Below, in pieces: positions 7,584-15,450 of a stretch of DNA of 64,000 nt. Within the stretch, counting starts at the first letter, position 1, and every line of letters begins with the position of its first letter. Under the pieces are notes generated by a model, which searched no databases, was not told the origin of the DNA, and was given only the letters and a program-made list of their open reading frames with translations. Source of the stretch: Planotetraspora kaengkrachanensis (GTDB taxonomy: Bacteria > Actinomycetota > Actinomycetes > Streptosporangiales > Streptosporangiaceae); assembly GCF_016862895.1 (NCBI RefSeq), contig NZ_BONV01000013.1, positions 62,001 to 126,000 of the forward strand. The letters are read 5' to 3'. Both the position numbers and the translations under genes were made by a program.

Positions 7584-8255
7584 TTAGCCGCTCGCGGAGA
7601 GGCCGACGGCCGCCATACGCCTGCCGTGCTCCTCGGTCAGCCGGGCGAAGAGCCTGCCGATCTCCGCGAGGTCCTCCCCCTCCTCGCCCACGAGCATCGT
7701 GGCCAGATCAGGACGCGCCGCGGCGAGCCGCTGCCCCTGGCTGAGCGCCTCTCCCACCATGCGCCGGGCCCACAGGGCCAGCCGTCCGCTCAACCGGGGG
7801 TCGGCCTCGATCGCCGCCCGCACACGCTCGACCGCGAACTCGGATCGGCCCTCGTCGGTCAGCACGTCGTCGACGAGCCGGCGGATGGACTCCTCCGCGT
7901 GACGCGCCGCCTCGCGGTAGAAGTCCCCCGCGATGCCCGTGCCGACGTAGGCCTTCACCAGCGCCTCATGCCAGTCCTTCGGCCTGGTCTGCGCGTGCCA
8001 GGCGTCGATCGCGTCCACGAACGGGTCCATCGCCTCCTCCGGATCCACCCCGAGCGACGACAGCTTGTCGCGCAGCACCCGGAAGTGGCCGTACTCGGTC
8101 GCCGCGACGTCACCCAGAGCGGCCCTGTCGTTCAGGGTCGGCGCCAGCAGGGCGGCGTCCTCAGCCAGCTTGAGGAACGCGGTCAGCTCGGCGTACGCGA
8201 GCATGCCCAGAAGGTCCACGACACCCGAGGAGAGTCTGGGAGAGGATTCAGTCAT
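7584..8255 (-). CDS. Ferritin-like fold protein (MiaE-like)
   Basis: A 223-residue helical protein of the ferritin-like type found next to DEAD-box helicases in actinobacteria. The candidate di-iron ligands (E in YAELTAFLKLAEDA, ExxH in ATEYGHFRV, ExxH in AARHAEESI, and a late EEH) are arranged as in tRNA-(ms2io6A)-hydroxylase-like proteins. The substrate is not established. ATG 8255 is preferred over a GTG at 8282; neither has a strong binding site. Confidence 0.8.
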   Translation of the reverse strand: MTESSPRLSSGVVDLLGMLAYAELTAFLKLAEDAALLAPTLNDRAALGDVAATEYGHFRVLRDKLSSLGVDPEEAMDPFVDAIDAWHAQTRPKDWHEALVKAYVGTGIAGDFYREAARHAEESIRRLVDDVLTDEGRSEFAVERVRAAIEADPRLSGRLALWARRMVGEALSQGQRLAAARPDLATMLVGEEGEDLAEIGRLFARLTEEHGRRMAAVGLSASG

Positions 8256-8520
8256 GGGTGCAGCGTACGTGGCCAAGGTCACGTCCCATCAGCACATCGG
8301 ACACCTCCGGCTCACCGGTGCGATGGAGACGATTGGCCGGAAGAAACAGAAATCGGTTCCCCGTTGTGGTATCGAGTAGACTGCTCAGTGAAAAGTGCGA
8401 CCGCACTGTGTTGATCCGGGGTTCGGCCCCGGGACCCCCAGTAATTTGGATGTGGCGGTCGCTCATCTCGACGAAGGCGCGATCCGCGAGGACCCGGACC
8501 GGGAATGATCTGCCGGCCGG

Positions 8521-10518
8521 ATGGTCAGGAGGCCGCCTTCGCACCGATTTAGGCAGGCCACACTGACAACGACGTTCCGAGACCTGGGAGTGATCCCGGA
8601 GATCGCTGATGCCCTCGAGACCGAAGGCATCACTTCACCGTTCCCGATTCAAGAGATGGCGCTCCCGCTGGCACTGGCCGGCCAAGACGTCATCGGACAG
8701 GCGCGCACCGGCACGGGCAAGACCTATGCCTTCGGCGTCGCCATGCTGCAACTCGTCGGCAAGCCGAGGAAGAACCGCAAGAAGCCGCGCGGGCTGGTCA
8801 TCGTGCCGACCCGCGAGCTCGCGCTGCAGGTGACCGAGGACCTGGTCCTCGCGGGGGGCAAGCTCGGCTCGCGGATCCTCACCGTGTACGGCGGGCGCGC
8901 GTACGAGCCTCAGATCGAGTCGCTCAAGAACGGCGTCGACGTCGTCGTCGGCACCCCCGGGCGCCTCCTCGACCTCGTCAAGCAGAAGCACCTCGACCTC
9001 GGCCAGATCACCATGCTGGTCCTCGACGAGGCCGACCGCATGCTCGATCTCGGCTTCCTGCCGGACATGGAGCGGATCATCAAGCTGGTCCCCGAGCAGC
9101 GGCAGACCATGCTGTTCTCGGCCACCATGCCCGGCGAGATCGTGACGCTCTCCCGCCGCTACCTCACCCGGCCCACCCACGTCCGCGCGGAGAACAGCGC
9201 CGCCGAGGACGAGGCGCTGCCCAAGACGACCCAGTTCGTCTACCGCACGCACCGCATGGACAAGATCGAGATCCTGGCCCGGCTGCTTCAGAGCACTGGA
9301 AACGGTCTCACGATGGTCTTCTGCGAGACCAAGCGCGCGTGCGACATGGTCTCCGAGCAACTGCAGGACAAGGGCTTCGCCGCCGCGGCGGTCCACGGCG
9401 ACCTCGGCCAGGGACAGCGCGAGCAGGCGCTGCGGGCCTTCCGCAACGGCAAGATCAACGTTCTGGTGGCCACCGACGTGGCCGCGCGCGGCATCGACAT
9501 CGACGATGTCACCCACGTGGTCAACTACGACTGCCCCCAGGACGAGAAGGCCTACGTCCACCGCATCGGCCGCACCGGCCGGGCCGGTCGCACGGGTGTC
9601 GCGGTGACCTTCGTCGAGTGGACCGAGCTGACCCGCTGGAAGGTCATCAACAACGCGCTCGACCTCGACTTCGCCGACCCGGTCGAGACCTACTCCAGCT
9701 CGCCGCACCTCTACTCCGACCTGGACATCCCGGAGGGGACCAAGGGCGTGCTGCCGCGCGCCAACCGCTCCCGCGCCGGGCTCGCGGCCGAGGAGATCGA
9801 GGACCTGGGCGAGACCGGCCGCGTCCGGACCCGCAAGCAGGGACGAGACCGTGAGCAGGGACGAGACCGTGATCGCGACGACGACGAGCGTCGCAAGCGG
9901 CCCACCCGCACCCGCGAACGCCGCCGCACCCGTGGCGGCCGCGCCCAGGCGGAGGCGGACGGCGTGGACGCCGCGGAGACCGCCGTCGGCGCCGAGCCGG
10001 TGAGCGCCCCGGCGCCCAGGACCGAGACGGTTCCCACGCTCGAGAGCGCCACGACGACCGAGACCGCTACCACGGCCGAGACCGTCGGCGCGTTCGAGAC
10101 CGCGACCTCGGTCGAGCAGGCGGGCCTCGTCGAGCAGGCGAGCCCGGTCAAGCCGGTGAAGTCGACCAGGCGGGCGACCTCCGCCAGGCGCGCGGCTGCC
10201 GCCGAGGCGACCGCCCCCGTCGAGGCCGCGGTCGAGGCCCCGGTCGAGGCTGCGGTCGAGCCCCTGCCCGCCGTCACCACAGAACCCGCGCGCAGAGCAC
10301 TGCACGCCGACGTCACCGAGGAGGCGCCGCCCATGCTGCCCCCCGCACAACGTTCCGCCCCTCAGCCCGAGCGGATCGTCCCGGCGAGTCCCTTCGTCGT
10401 GGTCTTCCAGTCACCCGACCTCGCGACCGAGGACGACGATCCCGCCCCGTCGGCGGCGACCGAGCGCGCCCACAGCAGGCGCCGGCCGAGCCGTCCGCGG
10501 CCTCGCCGTACGACCTGA
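8521..10518 (+). CDS. DEAD-box RNA helicase with long disordered tail
   Basis: A 665-residue ATP-dependent RNA helicase. Motifs in order: Q (FPIQ), I (ARTGTGKT), Ia (PTRELALQ), Ib (TPGRLLD), II (DEAD), III (SAT), V (ARGIDID) and VI (HRIGRTGRAG). The core ends near residue 390. The last ~250 residues are low complexity: an Arg/Asp-rich part (GRDREQGRDRDRD) then Ala/Glu/Thr/Val repeats (VEAAVEAPVEAAVE). Family homology begins at TTTFRDLGV. A CTG at 8563 with AGGCAGG just upstream fits that better than ATG 8521, which has no binding site, so the start is uncertain. Likely role: ribosome assembly or RNA turnover. Confidence 0.93.
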   Translation: MVRRPPSHRFRQATLTTTFRDLGVIPEIADALETEGITSPFPIQEMALPLALAGQDVIGQARTGTGKTYAFGVAMLQLVGKPRKNRKKPRGLVIVPTRELALQVTEDLVLAGGKLGSRILTVYGGRAYEPQIESLKNGVDVVVGTPGRLLDLVKQKHLDLGQITMLVLDEADRMLDLGFLPDMERIIKLVPEQRQTMLFSATMPGEIVTLSRRYLTRPTHVRAENSAAEDEALPKTTQFVYRTHRMDKIEILARLLQSTGNGLTMVFCETKRACDMVSEQLQDKGFAAAAVHGDLGQGQREQALRAFRNGKINVLVATDVAARGIDIDDVTHVVNYDCPQDEKAYVHRIGRTGRAGRTGVAVTFVEWTELTRWKVINNALDLDFADPVETYSSSPHLYSDLDIPEGTKGVLPRANRSRAGLAAEEIEDLGETGRVRTRKQGRDREQGRDRDRDDDERRKRPTRTRERRRTRGGRAQAEADGVDAAETAVGAEPVSAPAPRTETVPTLESATTTETATTAETVGAFETATSVEQAGLVEQASPVKPVKSTRRATSARRAAAAEATAPVEAAVEAPVEAAVEPLPAVTTEPARRALHADVTEEAPPMLPPAQRSAPQPERIVPASPFVVVFQSPDLATEDDDPAPSAATERAHSRRRPSRPRPRRTT

Positions 10519-10740
10519 TCGCGGGACGGCCCCGTCCCAGTGGGTATGGACTTCGGCATGAGGCGTGTGCGATGACCAGCCGTAACCTGCATAAGTTTTT
10601 CGGCAGTGTCGCGACGAGTTTCGCTCGGTATCGTGATGCCACGTGAGCGAAGCAGCCGACAGGCACAGCAGCCGGTCCCCCGCGGGTAAGCCGTCCCGCC
10701 CATCGGTTCCGCGGCTCCTCGGCGGAGCGGAGGAGCCCTC
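10519..10740. terminator. Intergenic with short hairpin after helicase
   Basis: A 6-bp stem gggacg/cgtccc (10523-10528 and 10533-10538) with a GCCC loop lies 5 bases after the helicase stop and may act as a weak terminator. The rest of the 222-base gap holds no recognisable gene; gcggaggag near 10727 is the binding site of the following hydrolase. Confidence 0.4.
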
Positions 10741-11619
10741 GTGAGCACGCCACGATTCCTCACGCTGCCGCCCGGAGTATCCGTTCTGCAGATCGAGACC
10801 GAGTTGGGCTCGTTCACCGCCCTCGAGGCGCTGCCGGTGAGCGGCGTCGCGGAGCGGTGGCCGGCCCTTCTGGTTCCCGGATACACCGGGAGCAAGGAGG
10901 ACTTCATCGCGGTCCTCCAGACGCTGGCCCAGGCCGGGCGGCGGGTGATCGCGGTCGACATGCGCGGGCAGTACGAGACGCCCGGGCCCGACGACCCCCA
11001 GGCCTACACGTGCGCGGCGCTGGGCGCCGACGTCGACGCGATCGCCGCGGTCGTGGGCTCGGGCGAGCCCGTCCACCTTCTCGGCCACTCGTTCGGCGGC
11101 CTGGTGACCCGCGAGACGGTGCTGAACGGCTCGACTCAGCTGGCCTCGTTCACACTGATGAGCTCGGGTCCCGCGGGGATCATCGGCCCACGCGAACGGG
11201 CGGGGCGGATGATGCTGGCGGAGCTGCCCGAGCACGGTGTGGACTACATGTGGGCCAACCGGATGGAACCCGACGCGCTGCGCGCGGGCGTGCCTGACGA
11301 CATCGTGGCCTTCCTCCGCAAACGGCTGCTGTCCAACTCTCCCGCCGGCCTGCTGGCGATGGCCGACGAGGTGCTGAACGCCCGCGATCGCGTGGGCGAC
11401 CTGGCGCGCAGCGGCCTCGACATCCTGGTCCTGTACGGCGAGCACGATGACGGATGGCCGCCCCTCCTGCAGGCCGAGATGGCCAACCGGCTGGAGGCCG
11501 ACTGCGTGGTCGTCCCCGGCGCCGTCCACAGTCCCGCCGTGGAGGCGCCGGAGACCACCGCCGCCGCCCTGACCAGGTTCTGGAACGCCGCGGAGAGCCG
11601 GCTGCTCCAGTACGGCTGA
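10741..11619 (+). CDS. Alpha/beta hydrolase
   Basis: A 292-residue alpha/beta-hydrolase-fold enzyme: oxyanion region VPGYTGSKEDF (about 48-58), nucleophile elbow GHSFGG (Ser near residue 118), acid Asp in LYGEHDDGW (about 235) and His in GAVHSPAVE (about 262). No signal peptide, so cytosolic. Substrate unknown. GTG 10741 has cggaggag 7 bases upstream. The following MpaB-like gene begins 12 bases after its stop, suggesting an operon. Confidence 0.88.
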   Translation: MSTPRFLTLPPGVSVLQIETELGSFTALEALPVSGVAERWPALLVPGYTGSKEDFIAVLQTLAQAGRRVIAVDMRGQYETPGPDDPQAYTCAALGADVDAIAAVVGSGEPVHLLGHSFGGLVTRETVLNGSTQLASFTLMSSGPAGIIGPRERAGRMMLAELPEHGVDYMWANRMEPDALRAGVPDDIVAFLRKRLLSNSPAGLLAMADEVLNARDRVGDLARSGLDILVLYGEHDDGWPPLLQAEMANRLEADCVVVPGAVHSPAVEAPETTAAALTRFWNAAESRLLQYG

Positions 11620-11631
11620 GGCGCGACCGGC

Positions 11632-12534
11632 ATGAGCGGCGCACCCACGGCGCAGCCACCGGAATCGGCCACGTGGCTGGTGCACATCGACAGGTCCATG
11701 TGGGTGGGTGGCGTCCGCGGCCTGATGTTGCAGGCGCTCCACCCCATGGCCATGCGCGGGGTCTGGCAGAACTCCAACTTCCAGGAGGACCCGTTCGGGC
11801 GGCTGCGCCGTACCGCGGACTTCGTCGGCCGGGTGACCTACGGCAGCCCTGCGGAGGCCGAGGAGATCGGCCGGCGCGTGCGGGGCATCCACCGAGCACT
11901 TCGCATCGACGACCCGGAGACGGGGCACCGCCACCGCGTCGACGATCCCGAATTGCTCCTGTGGGTCCACTGCGCCGAGGTGACGTCCTACCTGGAGATC
12001 GTCCGCCGGGCCGGGGGGCGGATCTCCGACGACGTGGCCGACCGCTATTTGGACGAGCAGCGGCGGAGCGCGGCCTACGTGGGGCTGCACCCGGAGGACG
12101 TGCCCGGCTCGGTCGCCGAGATGGACGCCTACTTCGAACAGATGCGGCCCCGCTTGCGGGCCATCCCCGAGGCGGTGTCGGCGGTGCGGTTCCTGCTGTG
12201 GCCCCGCCTGCCGCATGATCTGCGTTTTCTCGCTCCCGGCAAGCCCGTGTACTTCCCGTTCGGTGCGCTGTGCTACTACACGCTGCCCGACTGGGCGCGG
12301 CGGATGTACGGCGTGCTGCCCGAGGTGCCGCAGAGTGCGGTCACGGCCGCGCTGAGGGCGTTCCGCACGGTGACGAACTCGCTGCCGGAGTTCGTCCACC
12401 AGCGCGCCTTCACCTCTTCGACGCGGGAGATGTTGCAGGGATCGCGCGAACGGCTGGCCGCGGCCGGATATGACGTGAGCAAGGGCCTGCGCGGGCTGGT
12501 CGATCCGCGCAGGAGGCCGGGGACGATCGGCTAG
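11632..12534 (+). CDS. Oxygenase MpaB family protein (DUF2236)
   Basis: A 300-residue protein of the DUF2236/MpaB (latex-clearing-protein-related) family. Characteristic segments are MLQALHPMAMRGVWQNS near residue 32 with a conserved His, LLWVHCAEVTSYLE (about 105) and a tryptophan/proline-rich membrane-associated region (PVYFPFGALCYYTLPDWARR). Characterised relatives bind heme or act as oxygenases; the substrate here is unknown. It appears co-transcribed with the hydrolase upstream. Confidence 0.85.
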   Translation: MSGAPTAQPPESATWLVHIDRSMWVGGVRGLMLQALHPMAMRGVWQNSNFQEDPFGRLRRTADFVGRVTYGSPAEAEEIGRRVRGIHRALRIDDPETGHRHRVDDPELLLWVHCAEVTSYLEIVRRAGGRISDDVADRYLDEQRRSAAYVGLHPEDVPGSVAEMDAYFEQMRPRLRAIPEAVSAVRFLLWPRLPHDLRFLAPGKPVYFPFGALCYYTLPDWARRMYGVLPEVPQSAVTAALRAFRTVTNSLPEFVHQRAFTSSTREMLQGSRERLAAAGYDVSKGLRGLVDPRRRPGTIG

Positions 12535-12538
12535 AAAG

Positions 12539-12587
12539 TGTCTGACAAATGCCGCCCGTCGCACAGCAGGGCTTGATTTGTCAGACA
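12539..12587. terminator. 12-bp inverted repeat between convergent genes
   Basis: tgtctgacaaat (12539-12550) and atttgtcagaca (12576-12587) are perfect inverted copies separated by 25 bases, exactly in the gap between the MpaB-like gene and the convergent nuclease gene. A bidirectional terminator is the simplest reading. The arms are unusually AT-rich for this window, and the 11-mer atttgtcagac recurs at 47309. Confidence 0.55.
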
Positions 12588-12590
12588 GGC

Positions 12591-13571
12591 CTAGGACGCC
12601 GGGGTCGGCGTCGCGGCGTCCGCGCCGGAGTCGACGGCGAGCGCGTCCCACGGAAGGCGGTCGGGAGACGCGGCCCGGCCCTCCGGGCAGTGCCGCCGGA
12701 AGTCGCACCACGAGCAGATCGGGCCGGGGTTCGGCCGGAACAGCTCGTCGATCTCGGGCGGCACCTCCGCGGCGCCGCCCGCACGGGCCGGGTCCGTACG
12801 GGCCGAGCCCGCTTCAGCCGGGTCCGCACGACCTGGTCCCGTCCGCTTCCGCCCCTCACCGCGGCCCGCCCAGGCCCGGTAGGCCTCATCGGCCGCCGAC
12901 GCCTCCATGGCGATCTCCTCGGCCCGGCGGAGGTGGCGGGCGAGCGACTCGTCGGTGTGCTCCCACTCGGCCACGGCGCCCGTGGGCAGGTGGTGGAGCT
13001 CGACGCGACGGCACGTGCGGTGCATCATGCGCGACGACGCGACGGCGTAGAGGGCCAGGGCGATCGAGGACCGGGCGTCGTCGGCGTCCAGGGGACGGCG
13101 GCCGGTCTTGTAGTCGACCACCACGAGTTCGTCGCCCCGCCGGTCGAGACGGTCCACCCGTCCCGACACCGCGATCACGGCCGTGCGCGTGGCCACCGTC
13201 CGTTCCACGCCGACCGGGTCGTCCGACGGATCGAGCGTCCTGACGTATCCGGACACCATCTCGCGCGCCCGGTCACGCCATGACGCGGACTGCTCCGCGT
13301 CGCGGAAGCCCTCGGTGATCCACCCGTTCGTCACAAGGATGGCCGCCGTCATCGGCGTCCGCCGCTCGTACGGCTCGCGCCACCACGCGGCCAGGGCGTT
13401 GTGAACGGACGCGCCGACGCTGTTGTGCGCCCACGGGGGGCCCTTCTGCGGCGCCGGGCGGTCAAGGTAGGTGAAGCGGTACCGGCGGCCGCAGTCGAGC
13501 CACGAGTTCAGGCGGGACGGCGTGCACGTGTAGAGCCGCCTCGGCATACCGTCGAGGCCGAGCTGCTCCAT
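12591..13571 (-). CDS. RecB/Cas4-type PD-(D/E)XK exonuclease with Fe-S cysteines
   Basis: A 326-residue nuclease of the RecB C-terminal/Cas4 type. The active site is visible as GRVDRLD...ELVVVDYKTGR (Asp, Asp and Lys of the PD-(D/E)XK core, about residues 135-158). An N-terminal Cys (LDCGRRYRF) and a C-terminal CSWCDFRRHC triplet form the four-cysteine [4Fe-4S] pattern of Cas4/AddB proteins. Residues about 240-265 are an inserted Arg/Pro/Ala low-complexity loop. No cas genes are nearby, so it is a stand-alone repair-type nuclease. It is 6 bases downstream of, and probably coupled to, the MBL-fold gene. Confidence 0.9.
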   Translation of the reverse strand: MEQLGLDGMPRRLYTCTPSRLNSWLDCGRRYRFTYLDRPAPQKGPPWAHNSVGASVHNALAAWWREPYERRTPMTAAILVTNGWITEGFRDAEQSASWRDRAREMVSGYVRTLDPSDDPVGVERTVATRTAVIAVSGRVDRLDRRGDELVVVDYKTGRRPLDADDARSSIALALYAVASSRMMHRTCRRVELHHLPTGAVAEWEHTDESLARHLRRAEEIAMEASAADEAYRAWAGRGEGRKRTGPGRADPAEAGSARTDPARAGGAAEVPPEIDELFRPNPGPICSWCDFRRHCPEGRAASPDRLPWDALAVDSGADAATPTPAS

Positions 13572-13577
13572 GATCCG

Positions 13578-14288
13578 CTACTCGTCGAGGTCGAGCCTGA
13601 CACCGGAGACCTTGGTGCCGTCCACGAGGGGCGGCGGCTCCGCGACGTGCTCCTGGGCGGTCAGCGAGCCGGACAGCCACTTGTCGAACTGCGGCTCGAG
13701 GTCCCCGATGCTGCTCTCCTCGCCGTGCGCGGGGAGCACCCGGGTCGAGTGCGGGAGCGTGAACAGCCGCTCGCCGATGGAGGTGAGCTGGTCGCTGAGG
13801 GCGGGATACTCGCCCGCCAGCTTGCCCGGGCCGTCGATCAGGAGCGTCTTGCCGGTGAACACCGCGTCGAGCTCCTCGGAGTAGAGGGACACGCCGCCGG
13901 GCGTCACCCCCGGGGTGGCCAGGACCTCGAGCTCGACGTCGGCGACGGCGAACAGGCCCTCGTCCTCCATCTCGATGTCGGGCCAGGTGTCCTCCCACGT
14001 CTGCCGCCACAGGCGCTTGTCCCTGGCGTGCACGGCGATCACGGCCTCGTCGCGCGCGGCCACCTCGATGGCGGCGCCCACGTGGTCGGGCAGGCCGTGG
14101 GTGCAGATGACGGCGAGGATCTCGCGATCACCCACCGCCTCCAGGATCTTCTCCGGATCACGCGCGGGGTCGATGACGATCACCTCGTCGTCGTCGCCCA
14201 CGATCCAGGTGTTGTTCTCGACCTTGTGCTCGACGTCCTCGATCTCGACGAGGCCCGAAGTCACCACTCGTTCGATACGCGCTGTCAC
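13578..14288 (-). CDS. MBL-fold protein with missing metal ligands
   Basis: A 236-residue protein that aligns along its whole length with actinobacterial MBL-fold hydrolases (MTARIERVVTSG start, NNTWIVGDDDEVIVID, FTGKTLL, LPAHGEESSIG). Three usual metal ligands are replaced: the HxHxDH motif reads HGLPDH, TPGHTPGG reads TPGVTPGG, and FTGDTLF reads FTGKTLL. The final His (AHGEESSIG) is kept. The reading frame is intact, so this is a probable pseudoenzyme or binding protein rather than a dead gene. The start is GTG. Neighbours are DUF6758 upstream and the Fe-S nuclease downstream. Confidence 0.85.
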   Translation of the reverse strand: MTARIERVVTSGLVEIEDVEHKVENNTWIVGDDDEVIVIDPARDPEKILEAVGDREILAVICTHGLPDHVGAAIEVAARDEAVIAVHARDKRLWRQTWEDTWPDIEMEDEGLFAVADVELEVLATPGVTPGGVSLYSEELDAVFTGKTLLIDGPGKLAGEYPALSDQLTSIGERLFTLPHSTRVLPAHGEESSIGDLEPQFDKWLSGSLTAQEHVAEPPPLVDGTKVSGVRLDLDE

Positions 14289-14327
14289 AGCTCAGAACCT
14301 TACTATCCCTAGCTGATCGTGCCCGCC

Positions 14328-14972
14328 TTACTGGACGTCGGTGTCCAGCCGGGGCGAGAAGGCGCCGTACGGGAGATCCAGGGCCTGGTCGTGATCGCGT
14401 AGATCGCGGAGAGAGAGATCTGCCAGGGCGATGAAGCAGCCGGCGTCCGCGGGCCAGGCGATCGTCCACAACCAGTTGCCGAGGGCCTCGCCGACGTAGG
14501 CCGCCCGGTCCTCCGGCACCCGTCCCGCGCACCACAGGGCGGTCGGATGGCCACGGGCGTCGATCTTCACGTGCGGCGGTCCCGCGTCGAACCCGGCGCC
14601 GGGATCCGATCCCGGCAGCCCGGCGTAGGCGGCGCCGAGCCCGACCCCCGGCTCCTCGGCGACCAGCAGCAGGTCGGCGGGGCCCGGGGTGATCGAGGGG
14701 CCGGAGAGCGCGACGACGCTCGCCCTGATCCCGCTGCGGTCGTCGCCCACTTCCGCGAACCCGGTCACCAGCCAGCCCGGCGGCAGCGGCCACGGGAGCC
14801 AGACCGGGACCCGGGAGGCCCCGCGCAGCGCGTCGAGTGCGGCCTGGGAGGGGCGGCGCGGAGGCTGGTAGGGCAGGACGTCGCCGTGCGCGCCGCAGCG
14901 CCAGGAGCTCGACCATACGTTCGGCTCGTGCAGCGGCCCGAAACACCGCGGACAGGTGGGCGCGGTTCTCAC
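14328..14972 (-). CDS. DUF6758 family protein with zinc-ribbon start
   Basis: A 214-residue conserved actinobacterial protein. It opens with [20 protein letters not shown], a CxxC...C zinc-ribbon-like segment, then W-P-rich sequence ([13 protein letters not shown]) and a family-typical [14 protein letters not shown] assign it to DUF6758 from memory of this pattern. It probably starts at GTG 14972. It lies directly upstream of the MBL-fold gene on the same strand, a common pairing. Confidence 0.75.
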   Translation of the reverse strand: MRTAPTCPRCFGPLHEPNVWSSSWRCGAHGDVLPYQPPRRPSQAALDALRGASRVPVWLPWPLPPGWLVTGFAEVGDDRSGIRASVVALSGPSITPGPADLLLVAEEPGVGLGAAYAGLPGSDPGAGFDAGPPHVKIDARGHPTALWCAGRVPEDRAAYVGEALGNWLWTIAWPADAGCFIALADLSLRDLRDHDQALDLPYGAFSPRLDTDVQ

Positions 14973-15045
14973 AATTACTCACGGTGCTGCGGCGTCACGG
15001 CTCGCGTCAAGAGTCTGCCTGTTATCCAGCCGTAATCTTGGTCTT

Positions 15046-15450
15046 GTGCGCCGTGTCAGATGTGTGGGAGCGATCGTGGTGGCCGACGGCAGGCTGCTGC
15101 TGGTGCGCCGGGGCCGCCCTCCGGGGCAGGGATTGTGGTCGCTGCCGGGAGGAAGGGTGGAGCCCGGCGAGACCGACGCGGAGGCGCTGCGGCGCGAACT
15201 CCTTGAGGAGACCGGGCTGGACGTGATCGCGGGGCCGCTGGCCGGGACCGTGGAGCGGCCCGGGCCCGAGGGCGTCACCTACGAGATCCACGACTACCTG
15301 GCGACCTGTGCCCCGGACGGCCGGCTCGTCGCGGGGGACGACGCCGCCGACGCCCGCTGGTGCCGCCCCTCCGATCTCGTACGGCTCCCGCTGACCGACG
15401 GCCTCGCCGCTGTGCTGACCGAGTGGGGGGTCATCGACTCCCTGCGGTGA
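15046..15450 (+). CDS. NUDIX hydrolase
   Basis: A 134-residue NUDIX pyrophosphohydrolase. The Nudix box is complete ([17 protein letters not shown] followed by LEETGLDV, about residues 37-60), preceded by WSLPGG. MutT-like size; substrate unknown. GTG 15046 begins the fold ([12 protein letters not shown]). A TAATCT hexamer at 15033-15038 sits just upstream with no binding site, so the mRNA may be leaderless. Its 3' end overlaps the convergent large propeller gene by 20 bases. Confidence 0.88.
   Translation: MRRVRCVGAIVVADGRLLLVRRGRPPGQGLWSLPGGRVEPGETDAEALRRELLEETGLDVIAGPLAGTVERPGPEGVTYEIHDYLATCAPDGRLVAGDDAADARWCRPSDLVRLPLTDGLAAVLTEWGVIDSLR

Noticed and set aside
8405-8445. tRNA-like or structured element (ggggttcggcccc)
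   Set aside because: No cloverleaf can be built around it and the T-loop pattern is wrong; at most a local hairpin in the helicase leader.
8635-10350. 571-codon open frame opposite the DEAD-box helicase
   Set aside because: Shadow of the helicase gene; all helicase motifs are on the plus strand.
10411-12711. 766-codon open frame on the minus strand spanning the hydrolase and MpaB-like genes
   Set aside because: It crosses two supported genes and an intergenic region; composition is His/Arg/Gly-rich shadow sequence.
12591-13571. Cas4 of a CRISPR-Cas system
   Set aside because: The Fe-S nuclease fold fits, but no repeat array or other cas genes occur in the window.
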